Numbered from the stretch's first letter, positions 47,256 through 57,876 are shown. The stretch is 64,000 nucleotides of DNA from Alphaproteobacteria bacterium (GCA_040218575.1 JAVJRE010000001.1:62001-126000), one strand, 5' to 3'. Numbers and translations: made by a program. The notes: generated by a model not told the origin, from the sequence alone.

Positions 47256-47783
47256 ATGTCAGACGGCGGAGCAGATACCGGGCCAGCATCCGGGCCGGAG
47301 TCCGGGCCAGAGCCGGGTGGCGGCATGTTGGATGACACCACCGCCGGTGTGGTGGCGCCGCCACCGCTGATTTTCGCCGGGGCCATCGCCCTTGGCCTGG
47401 TGGCGGAATGGGTGTGGCCGACGATGCTGCACACCGGCGCGTCGTCATTCGGCGTGCTGCTGTTGGCGGCGGGGCTGGCGATAGCGGTGATGACCGTGCC
47501 GCGCTTTCGCCGCGCCAGAACGCCGGTTGATCCTTTCCATGCGACCCGCGCGCTGATCATAACAGGCCCGTTCCGCTTCAGTCGCAATCCGCTTTATCTG
47601 AGCCTGGCGCTGGTCCATCTGGGGCTCGGCCTGATGATCGGCAGCCTGTGGGTGCTGATCATGGCGCTGCCGGCCATCGCCGTCATGCAGTGGGGCGTCA
47701 TCAGCCGCGAGGAGCGCTATCTGGAGGGGCGCTTCGGTGAGGACTATCGGGCCTATAAGGGGCGGGTGCGGCGCTGGCTCTAG
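47256..47783 (+). CDS. Isoprenylcysteine carboxyl methyltransferase (ICMT)-family membrane protein
   Basis: A 175-residue integral membrane methyltransferase of the ICMT/PEMT type. Three to four hydrophobic segments are followed by the family signature ITGPFRFSRNPLYLSLALVH and the C-terminal EERYLEGRFGEDYRAYKGRV. Bacterial members methylate unknown lipids or small molecules. An excellent ribosome site (CGGAGGGG) sets the start at 47256. It converges with purH, 3 bp between stops. Confidence 0.9.
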   Translation: MSDGGADTGPASGPESGPEPGGGMLDDTTAGVVAPPPLIFAGAIALGLVAEWVWPTMLHTGASSFGVLLLAAGLAIAVMTVPRFRRARTPVDPFHATRALIITGPFRFSRNPLYLSLALVHLGLGLMIGSLWVLIMALPAIAVMQWGVISREERYLEGRFGEDYRAYKGRVRRWL

Positions 47784-47786
47784 GGG

Positions 47787-49400
47787 CTAGTGCCGGAAGT
47801 GACGAACCCCGGTCATGACCATGGCCAGGCCGGCGGCGTCGGCGGCGGCGATCACCTCTTCGTCACGCAAGGAGCCGCCCGGCTGAATGACCGCGGTGAC
47901 GCCAGCATCGGCCGCCGCCTGCAGGCCATCGGCGAAGGGGAAGAAGGCATCCGAGGCCAGCACCGCGCCATGGCTGCGCGGCGCGGCCTCTGCCGCCGCG
48001 TGACGGGCGGCCTCTGATTTGTCCACCGCAAGACGCACGGAATCGACCCGGCTCATCTGGCCGGCGCCGATGCCGACCGTATGGCCGTCGCGGGCCAGGA
48101 CGATAGCGTTGGAGCGCACATGCTTGGCCACCGTGAAAGCGAACAGCAGGTCGGCGATTTGTGAGTCATCCGGCCGGCGGCGGGTGGCGACCCGCAGGTC
48201 CGCGGCGGTGCTGACCGCGTGATCGCCGGAGCCGGCGAGCCAGCCGCCGCTGACCGAACGCAGAATGGGACCGGACAGGACCGCTCCCGCCGGAGGCCAG
48301 GGGCCGGTCAGCAGAAGGCGCAGATTAGGCTTGGCGGCGAGCACGGCGCATGCCGCATCGTCGGCGGCGGGGGCGACAACCACTTCGGCGAACAGGCTGG
48401 TGACGGCGCGGGCGGCGGCCTCGTCCAGCGGCCGGCTGAAAGCGATGATGCCGCCATAGGCGCTGTCGGGGTCCGCGGCGCGCGCCGCCAGATAAGCCGC
48501 GGCGGACGAGTCGGCAAGCGCCACGCCGGAGGGGTTGGCGTGCTTGACGATTGTGCAGGCGGCCTGGTGGTGGCGGGCGAACTCGGCGGCAAGCTGAAAG
48601 GCGGCGTCGGCATCGGCGATGTTGTTCCACGACAGCTCGCGTCCCTGCACCTGCCGGGCGGTGGCGATGGCCGGCCCGCGCGATAGCGGGTCGGCGTAGA
48701 GCGCGCCGGTCTGGTGCGGGTTCTCGCCATAACGCAGGGTCTGGACCAGACGGCCGGCGCTAACCAGGTGGCGCGGCGCGGCCGACTGGTCACCGATCTG
48801 GCGGGCCAGCCAGGCCTGGATCAGCGAATCATAGGCGGCGGTGCGGGCGAAGGCGGCCTGCGCCATGCGCCGGCGGAAGTGGAGCGAGGTGGCGCCGTCA
48901 TGGGCGCTGAACTCGCTGAGAAAGGAATCATACTGCGCCGGATCGCTCAGCACGGTGACGAAGTCATGGTTCTTGGCGGCGGAGCGAGTCATGGCCGGGC
49001 CGCCGATGTCGATCTCTTCCACCTGAGCGTCGAAGCCGGCACCGTCGGCCAGGCGCTGCTCAAACGGATAGAGGTTGGAGACCAGAAGGTCGATGGCCGG
49101 AATCCCATGCTCAGCCATAGCTGCGTTGTGGGAGTCCGCGTCGCGCCGGGCCAGCAGCCCGCCGTGGATGCGTGGATGCAATGTCTTGACCCGGCCATCC
49201 ATCATCTCCGGAACGCCGGTGATGTCCGCAACCTCGGTGACGGCGAGGCCGGCCTGACGCAGCATGGCGGCGGTGGAACCGGTGGACAGCAGGGCCACAT
49301 TACGCGCCGCCAGCGCACGGGCGAGATCGGCCAGTCCCGTCTTGTCGGCCACCGACAGAAGGGCGCGACGGATGGCTACCCTGTCGCCCGGCCCACTCAT
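47787..49400 (-). CDS. purH: Bifunctional AICAR transformylase / IMP cyclohydrolase
   Basis: A 537-residue enzyme catalysing the last two steps of IMP synthesis. The N-terminal cyclohydrolase has [15 protein letters not shown] and [19 protein letters not shown]. The transformylase part has [14 protein letters not shown], the catalytic KHANPSGVA (Lys-His) and [11 protein letters not shown]. It lies 10 bp after the nucleotide-sugar epimerase gene, so the two are probably cotranscribed. The start ATG at 49400 gives the normal family N-terminus. Confidence 0.97.
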   Translation of the reverse strand: MSGPGDRVAIRRALLSVADKTGLADLARALAARNVALLSTGSTAAMLRQAGLAVTEVADITGVPEMMDGRVKTLHPRIHGGLLARRDADSHNAAMAEHGIPAIDLLVSNLYPFEQRLADGAGFDAQVEEIDIGGPAMTRSAAKNHDFVTVLSDPAQYDSFLSEFSAHDGATSLHFRRRMAQAAFARTAAYDSLIQAWLARQIGDQSAAPRHLVSAGRLVQTLRYGENPHQTGALYADPLSRGPAIATARQVQGRELSWNNIADADAAFQLAAEFARHHQAACTIVKHANPSGVALADSSAAAYLAARAADPDSAYGGIIAFSRPLDEAAARAVTSLFAEVVVAPAADDAACAVLAAKPNLRLLLTGPWPPAGAVLSGPILRSVSGGWLAGSGDHAVSTAADLRVATRRRPDDSQIADLLFAFTVAKHVRSNAIVLARDGHTVGIGAGQMSRVDSVRLAVDKSEAARHAAAEAAPRSHGAVLASDAFFPFADGLQAAADAGVTAVIQPGGSLRDEEVIAAADAAGLAMVMTGVRHFRH

Positions 49401-49410
49401 GCGGGCCCAC

Positions 49411-51453
49411 TCATGCGGGACGACCGCGCAGGGGCACCACCTTGCCATCAGCGGCGGCGTCAACGTCGGCGGCGTCAGGGGTGGCGGCGGCGTCGGGGCT
49501 GAACTCCGGCACCAGGCGGGACAGGATCGACAGCGCCGCCGCCCGATCATGACGGGCCACCGCCTCGGCCAGCGGCTTCAGCAGGCCGGCGATCTCTGCC
49601 ACGTCGCCGGCGCGCGGCCGCGCCTGGAGGATGCCGGGCAGGGCCGTCGGCGCCGGCGGCTCGCCGTCATGAAACAATTCCTCGTCCAGCTTCTCGCCGG
49701 GCCGGAGGCCAGTGAAGGTGATGGCGATATCGCGCTCGGGCTCCAGCCCGGCGAGGCGGATCATGCGTTTGGCCAGATCGAGGATGGCGACCGGCCGGCC
49801 CATGTCCAGCACATGAATGGCGCCGGCCTGTTCGGGCCCGGCGGCGGCGCTGGCCTGGAGGATCAGCTCCACCGCTTCACGCACGGTCATGAAATAGCGC
49901 CGCATATCCGGATGGGTGACGGTGAGCGGACCGCCGGCGGCGATCTGCCGGCGGAACAGCGGCACCACCGAGCCAGTGGAGCCCAGCACATTGCCGAAGC
50001 GCACGGTGACAAAGCGGGTGGCATGGCCGTTGCCGTCGCCGCGCGCCAGATCCAGCGCCTGACAATAGCGTTCGGCGGCGCGCTTGGTGGCACCCATGAC
50101 GCTTTTGGGATTGACCGCCTTGTCGGTGGAGATGAGAACCATGCGGGCGACGCCGGCACGGCGGCAGGCATCGGCCAGCGCCGCCGTGCCCAGCGTATTG
50201 GTGCGGATGCCTTCGAGCGGCTGTGCCTCGACCATGGGAACATGCTTGAGCGCGGCGGCGTGAAAAACCAGGTCGGGCCGGCCTTCGGCCAGCAGGCGGT
50301 CCAGCGCCGCCCCGTCGCGCACGTCACACAGGCGGGCGTGGCGCGCCACATCTGCCGCCGCCATGTTGATATCCAGGTCCACCTGATAGAGAGCGAATTC
50401 GCTGAGGTCGGCCAGTACCAGAGCGGCCGGGCCATAGGCGGCGATCTGGCGGGCCAGCTCCCTGCCGATGGACCCGCCGGCGCCGGTCACCAGAACCCGC
50501 CGGCCGTGCAGCAGGCGCTCCACCGGTGCGCGGTCGAGCGCGGTCTGCGGCCGGCCCAGCAGATCCTCTATGGCGATGGGGCGCAGGCGCGCCACTGGCT
50601 GGCCGGCGGCGCCCGGCGCCAGTGTTCCGTCGTCATGATGCCCGCCGTCATGACTCCCATCGTCACTGCGAAAGTCGGTGAGGCGCGGCAGGCGCGCCAT
50701 GGGCAGGGCCAGTCGCTGCGCTTCGTCGAACAGACGCTGTACCGCTTCACCAGGCAGCTTGTCGGTAGTCAGGATCAGCCGGTGCGGGGCGTCGTCGTGC
50801 CGCCGCAGGTCGTCTATCACCCGGGCCAGATCGTCCAGCCGGCCGCGCACCGGCACACCGAGGATAGCGCGGCCGACGCGACCGCTCTTGTCGTCCAGCA
50901 GGCCGACCACCCGGTAGGCGGCGTCGGGCGTCTGGTTGAGGTCGCGCAGGAACAGCTCCGCCCGGTCGCCGGCCCCGGCCAGCAGGACCGGCACCCGCTC
51001 GAGTCCGGCCATGCGCGCCTTGCGGCCCTGCCGGCTTTCCCGCAGCAGGCGATACAGGAAGCGCGGGCCGCCGAGGAAGGCGACGGTGGTAAACCACAGA
51101 ATGACCGGCAGAGAACGGGGCATGTCGGCCAGCCGGGTAACCGCGAAGACGGCCAGCGTGAAGACCAGGACGGCGACGCTGGCGGTGCGCAAAATGGTCA
51201 GCAACTCCGGCGTCGAGGCGTAGCGCCAGACGCCACGATACAGGCCCGTGGCCAGGCCGGCGGCAGCGACGATGGCCATATAGACCGCCGCGTGGCTGGC
51301 CAGCCAGGCCAGGTCATAGGCGGCGATGGAGCCGCCCACACGCAGCGCCAGGGCCAGCCCGAAGGCCAGGCCGGCGACGATCACGTCATGGGCCAGGACA
51401 AGGGGCGCACGGCGGGTGCGGAAGAAGCGCTGGGGGCTGAACAGACCGGACAT
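49411..51453 (-). CDS. Membrane-bound nucleotide-sugar 4,6-dehydratase (WbpM/FlaA1-type)
   Basis: A 680-residue protein. Four N-terminal membrane helices precede a CoA-binding-3-like domain ([20 protein letters not shown]). An SDR-type dehydratase follows, with NAD motif [19 protein letters not shown]. The active site has the WbpM/FlaA1 form: STDK in [20 protein letters not shown] with Met in place of the usual Tyr. These enzymes convert UDP-GlcNAc to 4-keto-6-deoxy sugars for capsule or O-antigen. The ATG at 51453 is where the family N-terminus begins. It is divergent from a nucleotide-sugar dehydrogenase. Confidence 0.93.
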   Translation of the reverse strand: MSGLFSPQRFFRTRRAPLVLAHDVIVAGLAFGLALALRVGGSIAAYDLAWLASHAAVYMAIVAAAGLATGLYRGVWRYASTPELLTILRTASVAVLVFTLAVFAVTRLADMPRSLPVILWFTTVAFLGGPRFLYRLLRESRQGRKARMAGLERVPVLLAGAGDRAELFLRDLNQTPDAAYRVVGLLDDKSGRVGRAILGVPVRGRLDDLARVIDDLRRHDDAPHRLILTTDKLPGEAVQRLFDEAQRLALPMARLPRLTDFRSDDGSHDGGHHDDGTLAPGAAGQPVARLRPIAIEDLLGRPQTALDRAPVERLLHGRRVLVTGAGGSIGRELARQIAAYGPAALVLADLSEFALYQVDLDINMAAADVARHARLCDVRDGAALDRLLAEGRPDLVFHAAALKHVPMVEAQPLEGIRTNTLGTAALADACRRAGVARMVLISTDKAVNPKSVMGATKRAAERYCQALDLARGDGNGHATRFVTVRFGNVLGSTGSVVPLFRRQIAAGGPLTVTHPDMRRYFMTVREAVELILQASAAAGPEQAGAIHVLDMGRPVAILDLAKRMIRLAGLEPERDIAITFTGLRPGEKLDEELFHDGEPPAPTALPGILQARPRAGDVAEIAGLLKPLAEAVARHDRAAALSILSRLVPEFSPDAAATPDAADVDAAADGKVVPLRGRPA

Positions 51454-51573
51454 GAGCGGACCATACACCAGGCCGGCAGTTGACAGAATCGCCGGTCGAA
51501 CGGTAGGTCCGCCCCAGCGTCGCCTGGCAGCGGCCGGATCACCGGCCGGCCGGCACGGGGTGAGGAGCCACCA

Positions 51574-53016
51574 GTGAGTGATAACAGGGTGAGCGACAGC
51601 CGGGGGAGGGCCAGCCAGGTCGGTGCCAGCCGAGGGCGGGCCGGCCAGAGCGAGAGCGCCCCGCCGGTGGGCGCCATTGCGGTCATCGGCCTTGGCTATG
51701 TGGGGCTGCCGCTGGCGGTGGCGCTGGCCCGGTACGGGCCGGTCACCGGCTTTGATATTGATCACGAGCGCATCACGGCGCTTGGCCGCGGCCATGACCG
51801 CACCGGCGAGGTGGCGGCGGCGGACCTGCTGGAGAGCGGGCTGAGGCTGTCGGCGGATGCGGCCGACCTGGCCGGGCACGATGCCTATATCGTCACGGTG
51901 CCGACGCCGATCGATGGCGACCGGCGGCCGGACCTGACAGCGGTGCGCAGCGCCATGGGGATGGTTGGCCGGGCGCTTGCCGCCTCACCAGCCGCCGCCG
52001 GCGAGACACCCCCCGCCCCGCCCATGGTGGTTCTGGAAAGCACGGTCTATCCCGGCGTCACCGAAGACATTTGCGGGGCGATTCTGGCCGAGACGTCGGG
52101 CCGACCGCGCGGCACGGGCTTCGTCCTTGGCTATTCGCCCGAACGCATGAACCCCGGTGATCGCGAGCATACGGTGGAGCGTATCCAGAAGGTGGTGGCC
52201 GGCGAGGACGCGGCAACGCTGCGCCGGCTGATGCGACTTTATGGCCGGATCAACGGCGGGCGGGTCTTTGCCGCGCGCAGCATTCGCACCGCCGAGGCCG
52301 CCAAGGTCATCGAGAACGCCCAGCGCGATATCAACATCGCCTTTGTCAATGAAGTGGCGATGATCTTCGCCAAGGCCGGCATTCCGGTGCACGACGTGCT
52401 GGCGGCGGCGGGCACCAAGTGGAACTTCCTGCCGTTTCAGCCGGGCCTGGTGGGCGGCCACTGCATCGGCGTTGATCCCTATTATCTGGCGGAGTTCGCC
52501 GCCGGTCTGGGCCATGAGGCGGAAGTCATCCTGGCCGGTCGCCGCATCAACGACGCCATGGGCACCTTCCTGGCCGGGCAAATCGCCGATGCCTTTGCGG
52601 GCGCTGTCACCGGTGATGAGGCGACGGCGGCGAGCGCGGCGGCGGACGGCGGCGGACCAGCCCGACGGGCGCTGGTGCTGGGCCTGACGTTCAAGGAGGA
52701 CGTGCCGGACCTGCGCAACAGCCGGGTGGCGGACCTGATCGGCGGCCTGGCCGGCCGCGGCTTCGACGTGGTGGTGCACGATCCGCTGGCCGACCCCGGC
52801 GAGGCCGAACGGGAATACGGCCTCCGCATCGTCGGCGGCCAGCGGCCGCCGGGCGGCTTCGATCTGGTGGTCGGCGCGGTGGCGCACCAGACCTATCGCC
52901 GCTTTACCGCCGAGGATCTGACCCGCCTGGTACGGCGCGGTGGGCTGGTGGCCGACATCAAGGGTATGTGGCGCGAGGTGACCCTGGCCGATGGCTATGG
53001 CCGGTGGACTCTGTAG
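51574..53016 (+). CDS. Nucleotide-sugar dehydrogenase (UDP-GlcNAc/GalNAc-type, TviB/WbpO-like)
   Basis: A 480-residue UDP-glucose/GDP-mannose dehydrogenase-family enzyme that oxidises C6 of a UDP-sugar to a carboxylate. NAD motif: IAVIGLGYVGLPLAVALARY. Also visible are VTVPTPID, LESTVYPGVTED and EAAKVIENAQRDINIAFVNE, and the catalytic Cys in GLVGGHCIGVDPYYL. The GYVGLPLA/VxxxPxG branch points to N-acetylated uronic acid formation as in TviB/WbpO. It starts at GTG 51574, placed after GAGGAG. Confidence 0.92.
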   Translation: MSDNRVSDSRGRASQVGASRGRAGQSESAPPVGAIAVIGLGYVGLPLAVALARYGPVTGFDIDHERITALGRGHDRTGEVAAADLLESGLRLSADAADLAGHDAYIVTVPTPIDGDRRPDLTAVRSAMGMVGRALAASPAAAGETPPAPPMVVLESTVYPGVTEDICGAILAETSGRPRGTGFVLGYSPERMNPGDREHTVERIQKVVAGEDAATLRRLMRLYGRINGGRVFAARSIRTAEAAKVIENAQRDINIAFVNEVAMIFAKAGIPVHDVLAAAGTKWNFLPFQPGLVGGHCIGVDPYYLAEFAAGLGHEAEVILAGRRINDAMGTFLAGQIADAFAGAVTGDEATAASAAADGGGPARRALVLGLTFKEDVPDLRNSRVADLIGGLAGRGFDVVVHDPLADPGEAEREYGLRIVGGQRPPGGFDLVVGAVAHQTYRRFTAEDLTRLVRRGGLVADIKGMWREVTLADGYGRWTL

Positions 53017-53510
53017 CGACGCTGGTCCTCCGTCCGGCCCGGGCGGAGGATGCGCCGGCGCTGGCGCGGCTGCGTGATGAAGCCATTCGTGCGGCCTGTG
53101 CCGGTCGCGCCAGCCCGCACCAGATGCGCGCCTGGCGACGAACCCCTGACGCGGTAGTCCCGGTCATCACACAGCGTATGGTACGTGCCGCGACACGGCG
53201 CGATGACTATGCGGTTGCTCTAAGCGATGAGGTACTCGCCGGCTTCTGCCTCACCTCGCCGGCGGGCCCGGCCGGCTATGTAGACGCGATCTATATTCAT
53301 CCGCGGTACTGGCGGCGTGGCATCGGCCGGGCGCTGCTGGAACGGGCGGAACAGGTCATGGCCGGCCAGGGCGCCCGTCACATGCGTCTTGAGTCCGTCA
53401 TGTGGGCGGTCGGCTTTTATGAGCGACTCGGCTATGTGCGACGCGGTCCTGCCAGCGATACAGACGATGGCGCCGCCACGCCGGTCATGGAAATGGACAA
53501 GACACTCTGA
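53004..53510 (+). CDS. GNAT N-acetyltransferase
   Basis: A protein of about 168 residues with the GNAT core (YVDAIYIHPRYWRRGIGRAL) and GFYERLGYVRRG at the end. The GTG at 53004 overlaps the end of the dehydrogenase gene by 13 bp; an ATG at 52968 in the same frame overlaps more. Placement behind a sugar dehydrogenase suggests, but does not prove, acetylation of an amino sugar. Confidence 0.8.
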   Translation: MDSVATLVLRPARAEDAPALARLRDEAIRAACAGRASPHQMRAWRRTPDAVVPVITQRMVRAATRRDDYAVALSDEVLAGFCLTSPAGPAGYVDAIYIHPRYWRRGIGRALLERAEQVMAGQGARHMRLESVMWAVGFYERLGYVRRGPASDTDDGAATPVMEMDKTL

Positions 53511-53519
53511 CCGTTGCGC

Positions 53520-55427
53520 CTAGCTCTTTTCGAGGCGGCGCAGGGACCAGCGCAAGCTGGCCGAGGGATGGACGCCGCCGGCCTGCAACACGGCGCGGGC
53601 GGACGCCGCCGCCACCTCTGGCGCTATGGTCCACGACACGGTGATCTGCTGGCTACGGCGCTGGCTTTCGCCGTCGCCCATATAGACCGATTCGGTCAGC
53701 GCCAGCTCGCCGCTGCCGGCGCGGAACTGCCAGCCCTCGCCCGATGGCAGGCGCACAAGCACCTGGCGTCCGCCCTGCACCAGCGATGCCTTGATGGCCG
53801 GGTGAAGGTGGAAGCGGGCCACCGCCGGCACACCATCGCCGCGCCGGCCGGCCGGCCGGCCGCGGGCGGTGAGCACCGGCTCGAAGCTGTCCTCGCCGCG
53901 CAAGTCCCCGCCATCCGCGGCCAGCCACAAGCGGCGGCGATGGACCAGCCCGAAGGCGCGGCCATAGCCGTCATGGCTGGCCTCCAGCCAGGTCTCGCCG
54001 TCGCGTTCCTCGCGGGTGGCGATAACGCTGTCGGGGCGGCGGCCGAGCGCGCCGTCGGGACGAATCTCGCAGGTATTGGTATCGCCCAGGGTCACCGTGT
54101 TGTGGGCAGCAGTGGCGCGCAGCGCAAAGGCCCAGCGCGTGTCATTGGCCGCCGGCGCCCCGCAGTTGGTGAGCAGACGGTCACGGCCAACGGAGAACTC
54201 GAAAGCCAGGGTGCCCGCATGACCGCGCCCGTCGAAGCCAGGCGGCGGCGGCGCGCCGGCATCGAACAACAGCAGGCTGCGCCCGGTATGCACCCGACGA
54301 TAGCCGCTATACGGCAGGTTCTGCGGCGTGCGGCCACGGGCGTCGGCCTGGGTCAGGGCCAGGTCCACCTGCCAGGCGAGGTCGCTCTGGCCGCCATGGA
54401 ACAGGGCCAGTGCCCCGTCGCCGTGGCGCAGCAGCCGCAGCGCCGGCGCCATGCGGTCGAGGGTGCGCTGCAATACGTCCGGCACCGGCGACGGCAGGCC
54501 TTCGCTCCGCTGCAGCGGCGCATCGGGACTGGCCAGCAGGGCGGCGCGGATGTCGATGAGGTCACGGAAGATGGTCAGCCCGGCTGACGGCGCGCGGCTG
54601 GCGTGGCCGCCATCGGCCAGCACCTGACGCTCCAGCTCGCCGCCCAGCAGGGCCAGGGCGCGGGCCCGGCAGCGGTCGGCGCGGGTGAGCGTGGCGCTGG
54701 CCAGGACCAGCGCCTTGAGGGCATGGATGCGGCCCGTGCCGGACGGCATCAGGCCGGCGGCGCGGCGCAGGTGGACCGCCTGACGCCCGGCCGCGGCAGC
54801 CAGCCGTCGCTGAAAGGCGTCATCGGCGGATTCGGCGAAGAAGCCCCACAGGCCAAGCCAGGCGGCCAGTCGTTCGGCCAGGATGTCGGTGCGCCAGGCC
54901 AACCGGTCATAGCGGTCATAGCGGTCGAGCCACAGGGTGGTGAGGTCACGCGCCCGCTGGCGCGCTTCATTGCCGCCGACGGCGCGCAGGTCACGCAGCC
55001 AGCGGAAGCCGTGCAGCGCCGCGATCCAGTCATCGGGTCGCGTCGCGATGGCCCAGGGTGCGGCCGGGTCGTTATCGCCGGCGGCGGCGAGGTTAGCCGG
55101 CTGCGGCCCCATGGGCAGCGGGGCGGCGATGGGCCCGGCGATGAGCATGCCGGCGAGCACGGCGCGGCCGCGCTCGCCATCGCCCGGCCACAGATCGGTC
55201 GGCCCGGCAGTGGCGCGATGCAGGCGGCGGCCGCCGAGGCTGAGCCGCCACAGCGGCGTCTGATAGAGCAGCTCCGCCGCGCCGTTCAGCAGACGGGTGG
55301 CGAGTCCGGAGGTGGCGCGCTGACCGTCGCGGGGATTGACCGGCCGCACCACATCGCGCACCGCCGGCCGGCTGTTGCGCTGTGGCGCGCCGGCCCCGCT
55401 GAAGGTGCGTTTCTCTGCCAGGCTCAT
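53520..55427 (-). CDS. Heparinase II/III-family protein
   Basis: A 635-residue protein with an N-terminal (alpha/alpha) toroid (segment YQTPLWRLSLGGRRLHR) and a C-terminal beta-sandwich heparinase II/III domain (GYRRVHTGRSLLLFDAGAPP, RWAFALRATAAHNTVTLGDT). Family enzymes cleave acidic polysaccharides. A copy in the rsmB-rpe-purH neighbourhood is widespread in alphaproteobacteria, yet its role is undefined. No signal peptide is evident. The start overlaps the stop of rpe by 4 bp, so translation is coupled. Confidence 0.92.
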   Translation of the reverse strand: MSLAEKRTFSGAGAPQRNSRPAVRDVVRPVNPRDGQRATSGLATRLLNGAAELLYQTPLWRLSLGGRRLHRATAGPTDLWPGDGERGRAVLAGMLIAGPIAAPLPMGPQPANLAAAGDNDPAAPWAIATRPDDWIAALHGFRWLRDLRAVGGNEARQRARDLTTLWLDRYDRYDRLAWRTDILAERLAAWLGLWGFFAESADDAFQRRLAAAAGRQAVHLRRAAGLMPSGTGRIHALKALVLASATLTRADRCRARALALLGGELERQVLADGGHASRAPSAGLTIFRDLIDIRAALLASPDAPLQRSEGLPSPVPDVLQRTLDRMAPALRLLRHGDGALALFHGGQSDLAWQVDLALTQADARGRTPQNLPYSGYRRVHTGRSLLLFDAGAPPPPGFDGRGHAGTLAFEFSVGRDRLLTNCGAPAANDTRWAFALRATAAHNTVTLGDTNTCEIRPDGALGRRPDSVIATREERDGETWLEASHDGYGRAFGLVHRRRLWLAADGGDLRGEDSFEPVLTARGRPAGRRGDGVPAVARFHLHPAIKASLVQGGRQVLVRLPSGEGWQFRAGSGELALTESVYMGDGESQRRSQQITVSWTIAPEVAAASARAVLQAGGVHPSASLRWSLRRLEKS

Positions 55428-56116
55428 GATCGGCTGGCGCCCCGCAGGGCAGCGATGGCGGCGGTGTAGTCAGCGGCGCCGGACACAGCGCCCGGTGAAG
55501 CGCCGCTGAAGACAGCGGAGCCGGCGACCAGCACGGTGGCGCCGGCGGCGATGGCCAGGGGCGCGGTCGCGGCGGTGATGCCGCCATCCACCTGCAGGGC
55601 GGCGCTGCTGCCGGCGTCGTCCAGGATGGCGCGGACGGCGGCGATCTTGGCCAACTGGGAATCGAGAAAGGCCTGGCCGCCAAAGCCCGGATTGACGGTC
55701 ATCACCAGCACCAGATCCACCAGGTCGAGCACCGGCCGGATCGCCGCCGCCGGGGTCGCCGGGTTGAGCGCCACCCCGGCCTTGCAGTTATGGGCGCGGA
55801 TCGCCTGCAGGGTGCGGTGCAGATGGGGACCGGCTTCGGGATGGACCGTCAGGGTGGTGGCGCCCGCCTCGGCGAAGGGGGCGATCCAGGGATCGGCCGG
55901 CTGGACCATCAGGTGAACGTCCAGCGGCAGCGCCGTCAGCGGCTGCAGGGCCCGTACCACGGCCGGGCCAAAGGTCAGGTTGGGCACGAAATGGCCGTCC
56001 ATCACATCGATGTGCAGCCAGTCGGCGCCGGCCGCCTGGACGGCGCGCGCCTCGTCTCCCAACCGGGCGAAGTCGGCCGCCAGAATGGAAGGAGCAATCA
56101 GCACGGGAGGGACCAT
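55424..56116 (-). CDS. rpe: Ribulose-phosphate 3-epimerase
   Basis: A 230-residue TIM-barrel enzyme interconverting ribulose-5-P and xylulose-5-P. Signature blocks are IAPSILAADFARLGDEA, WLHIDVMDGHFVPNLTFGP, DVHLMV, VMTVNPGFGGQAFLDSQL and LQVDGGITAATAPL. The metal/acid-base residues (His, Asp, His, Asp) are all in place. It lies between rsmB and the heparinase gene on the same strand. Confidence 0.97.
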   Translation of the reverse strand: MVPPVLIAPSILAADFARLGDEARAVQAAGADWLHIDVMDGHFVPNLTFGPAVVRALQPLTALPLDVHLMVQPADPWIAPFAEAGATTLTVHPEAGPHLHRTLQAIRAHNCKAGVALNPATPAAAIRPVLDLVDLVLVMTVNPGFGGQAFLDSQLAKIAAVRAILDDAGSSAALQVDGGITAATAPLAIAAGATVLVAGSAVFSGASPGAVSGAADYTAAIAALRGASRS

Positions 56117-56173
56117 GAGTCTTGGTATCAGGTCAGCGGAATCGCGGCAAGCGATGGGCGGTGCGGCGACGAC

Positions 56174-57523
56174 TCACGCCGCCGTGCGAACCAGGCGCGC
56201 CGCATAGAAGCCGTCGAGCCCACCCAGTGCCGACCAGTGGCAGGGTAGAGTGGTGAGATCCCCCTGGGGCGAGATGAACGCCGCTTCGCCGCCCACCTCG
56301 GCCGACCCGATGGGCCGCCGGGCAAAGGCGCGATCGGCCCGCAGAAAGGCGCTGATGACGTCCGGCCCCTCCTCGGCCTGCAAGGAACAGACCGTATAGA
56401 CCAGCCGCCCGCCGGGCCGCACCAGGCGCGCGGCGGCGCGCAGAAGCTCTGCCTGCAAAACGGTGCGCTCGGCCACATCGGCGGCGCTGCGACGGCCGGC
56501 GATGTCCGGGTGGCGGCGCAGGGTGCCGGTGGCGGTGCATGGCGCGTCCAGCAACACGCTATCGAAACCCTGGCGCGGCGCCCAGGCGGCCGTGTCTGTG
56601 GTGAGGAGGTCGGCGGTGACCAGCCGGGCGGCGAGGCCGGTGCGCGCCAGATTGGCGGCGAGACGGTCGAGGCGGCCGCGGTCGCGGTCCACGGCGGTGA
56701 CGCGGCCGCCGGCGGCGGCGAGCTGCAGGGTCTTGCCGCCGGGCGCGGCGCAGAGGTCGGCGATGCGCTGGCCGGCCACATCGCCCAGCAGGCGGGCCGG
56801 CAGGGCGGCGGCGGCGTCCTGCACCCACCACTGGCCGGTGTCATAGCCCGGCAGGGCGCCGATAGCGCCAGGCCGCATCAGGCGCAGGCTGCCGGTGGGC
56901 AGGATGGTGGCAGCGAGTTGCGTGGCCAGGGTCGGTGTGGCGGCGGCGTCACGCGGCGTCAGGTCGAGCGGCGGTTCCACCAGATGGGCGGCGGCGATTG
57001 ACGTGGCGGTGGCCTCGTCCCAACGGGCCGCCCAGCTCTGCCATAACCAGGGTGGGGTGTTGCGGCGAGCGGCGGTTGCCGGCGTCAGCAGGGACGCGCC
57101 CTCACGGCCGGCGCGGCGCAGTATGGCGTTGACCAGGCCGGCGAAACGCTGGCCGGCGGCAGGGCCGGTGCGGATCAGACGAACGCTGGTGTCCACTGCC
57201 GCATGGGGCGGCACTTCCAGAAACAGAAGCTGGGCCAGGCCGAGACGGAGGGCGGCGCGCACCTCGGCGGCCTCGCCCGGCAGGGGCCGTTCCATGAAGC
57301 GCCGCAGCAGGAAGTTGATCTCGCCATAGCGGCGCAGCACGGTGAGCACCAGGCGGCGTGCGAAGGCACGCTCCGCCGGTGGCAGGCCGGCAAGAGCGCC
57401 GCCGTCGCTTTCGGCCCGCTCCAGCATCTGGTCGAGCGGCGGACGGGCGCGCTCCTGACGGACCAGAAGAGTGAGGGCCGCACGGCGGGCGGCGAGACCG
57501 GACGGTGCTGCGGCGTCGGTCAT
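56174..57523 (-). CDS. rsmB: 16S rRNA m5C methyltransferase, RsmB family
   Basis: A 449-residue protein. An N-terminal NusB-like RNA-binding domain (about 10-145) is followed by the Fmu/Sun catalytic domain. That domain has motif I IADLCAAPGGKTLQLAAAGG, the Pro-Cys motif VLLDAPCTATGTLRRHPD, and the nucleophilic Cys in VYTVCSLQAEEG. It methylates cytosine (C967 in E. coli numbering) of 16S rRNA. It heads the minus-strand rsmB-rpe-heparinase group. Confidence 0.95.
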   Translation of the reverse strand: MTDAAAPSGLAARRAALTLLVRQERARPPLDQMLERAESDGGALAGLPPAERAFARRLVLTVLRRYGEINFLLRRFMERPLPGEAAEVRAALRLGLAQLLFLEVPPHAAVDTSVRLIRTGPAAGQRFAGLVNAILRRAGREGASLLTPATAARRNTPPWLWQSWAARWDEATATSIAAAHLVEPPLDLTPRDAAATPTLATQLAATILPTGSLRLMRPGAIGALPGYDTGQWWVQDAAAALPARLLGDVAGQRIADLCAAPGGKTLQLAAAGGRVTAVDRDRGRLDRLAANLARTGLAARLVTADLLTTDTAAWAPRQGFDSVLLDAPCTATGTLRRHPDIAGRRSAADVAERTVLQAELLRAAARLVRPGGRLVYTVCSLQAEEGPDVISAFLRADRAFARRPIGSAEVGGEAAFISPQGDLTTLPCHWSALGGLDGFYAARLVRTAA

Positions 57524-57690
57524 CGCCGGCGGCGGCCGGAAGACCGGGCGGCGGCCAGGGCGATACGCAGGACGGTGGGCGGGAGTGTCATGGCGCGGCG
57601 TGTGTCATGGCGCGGAGTGTGTCATGGTCGGGGGACTTATAAGGGGTTTGGCACAGGCGCGCGCGTGACGCACCAGACGGGAGACCGGTC

Positions 57691-57876
57691 ATGGCGAAAA
57701 AGACGGTGAAGCCGGCAAAGGCCGGCGCCGGCGGCCCGGTGGCCGAGGCCGCCGCCGGGGGATCGGCGCAGAACCACGAAACACAACCAAAAGTTGAATC
57801 ACCGGCGGACCCGGTGGCCGAGGATTATACCCGCTACGGCGACTGGACGGTGAAGGGCCGGGCGGTGGACTTCTGA
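57691..57876 (+). CDS. DUF1674 protein (SdhAF4-like)
   Basis: A 61-residue protein. After a Lys/Ala/Gly-rich disordered N-terminus it ends in the DUF1674 core (EDYTRYGDWTVKGRAVDF). Mitochondrial SDHAF4/Sdh8 of this family helps assemble the flavoprotein of succinate dehydrogenase. It is divergent from rsmB, as in many alphaproteobacteria. GGGAG precedes the ATG. Confidence 0.9.
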   Translation: MAKKTVKPAKAGAGGPVAEAAAGGSAQNHETQPKVESPADPVAEDYTRYGDWTVKGRAVDF

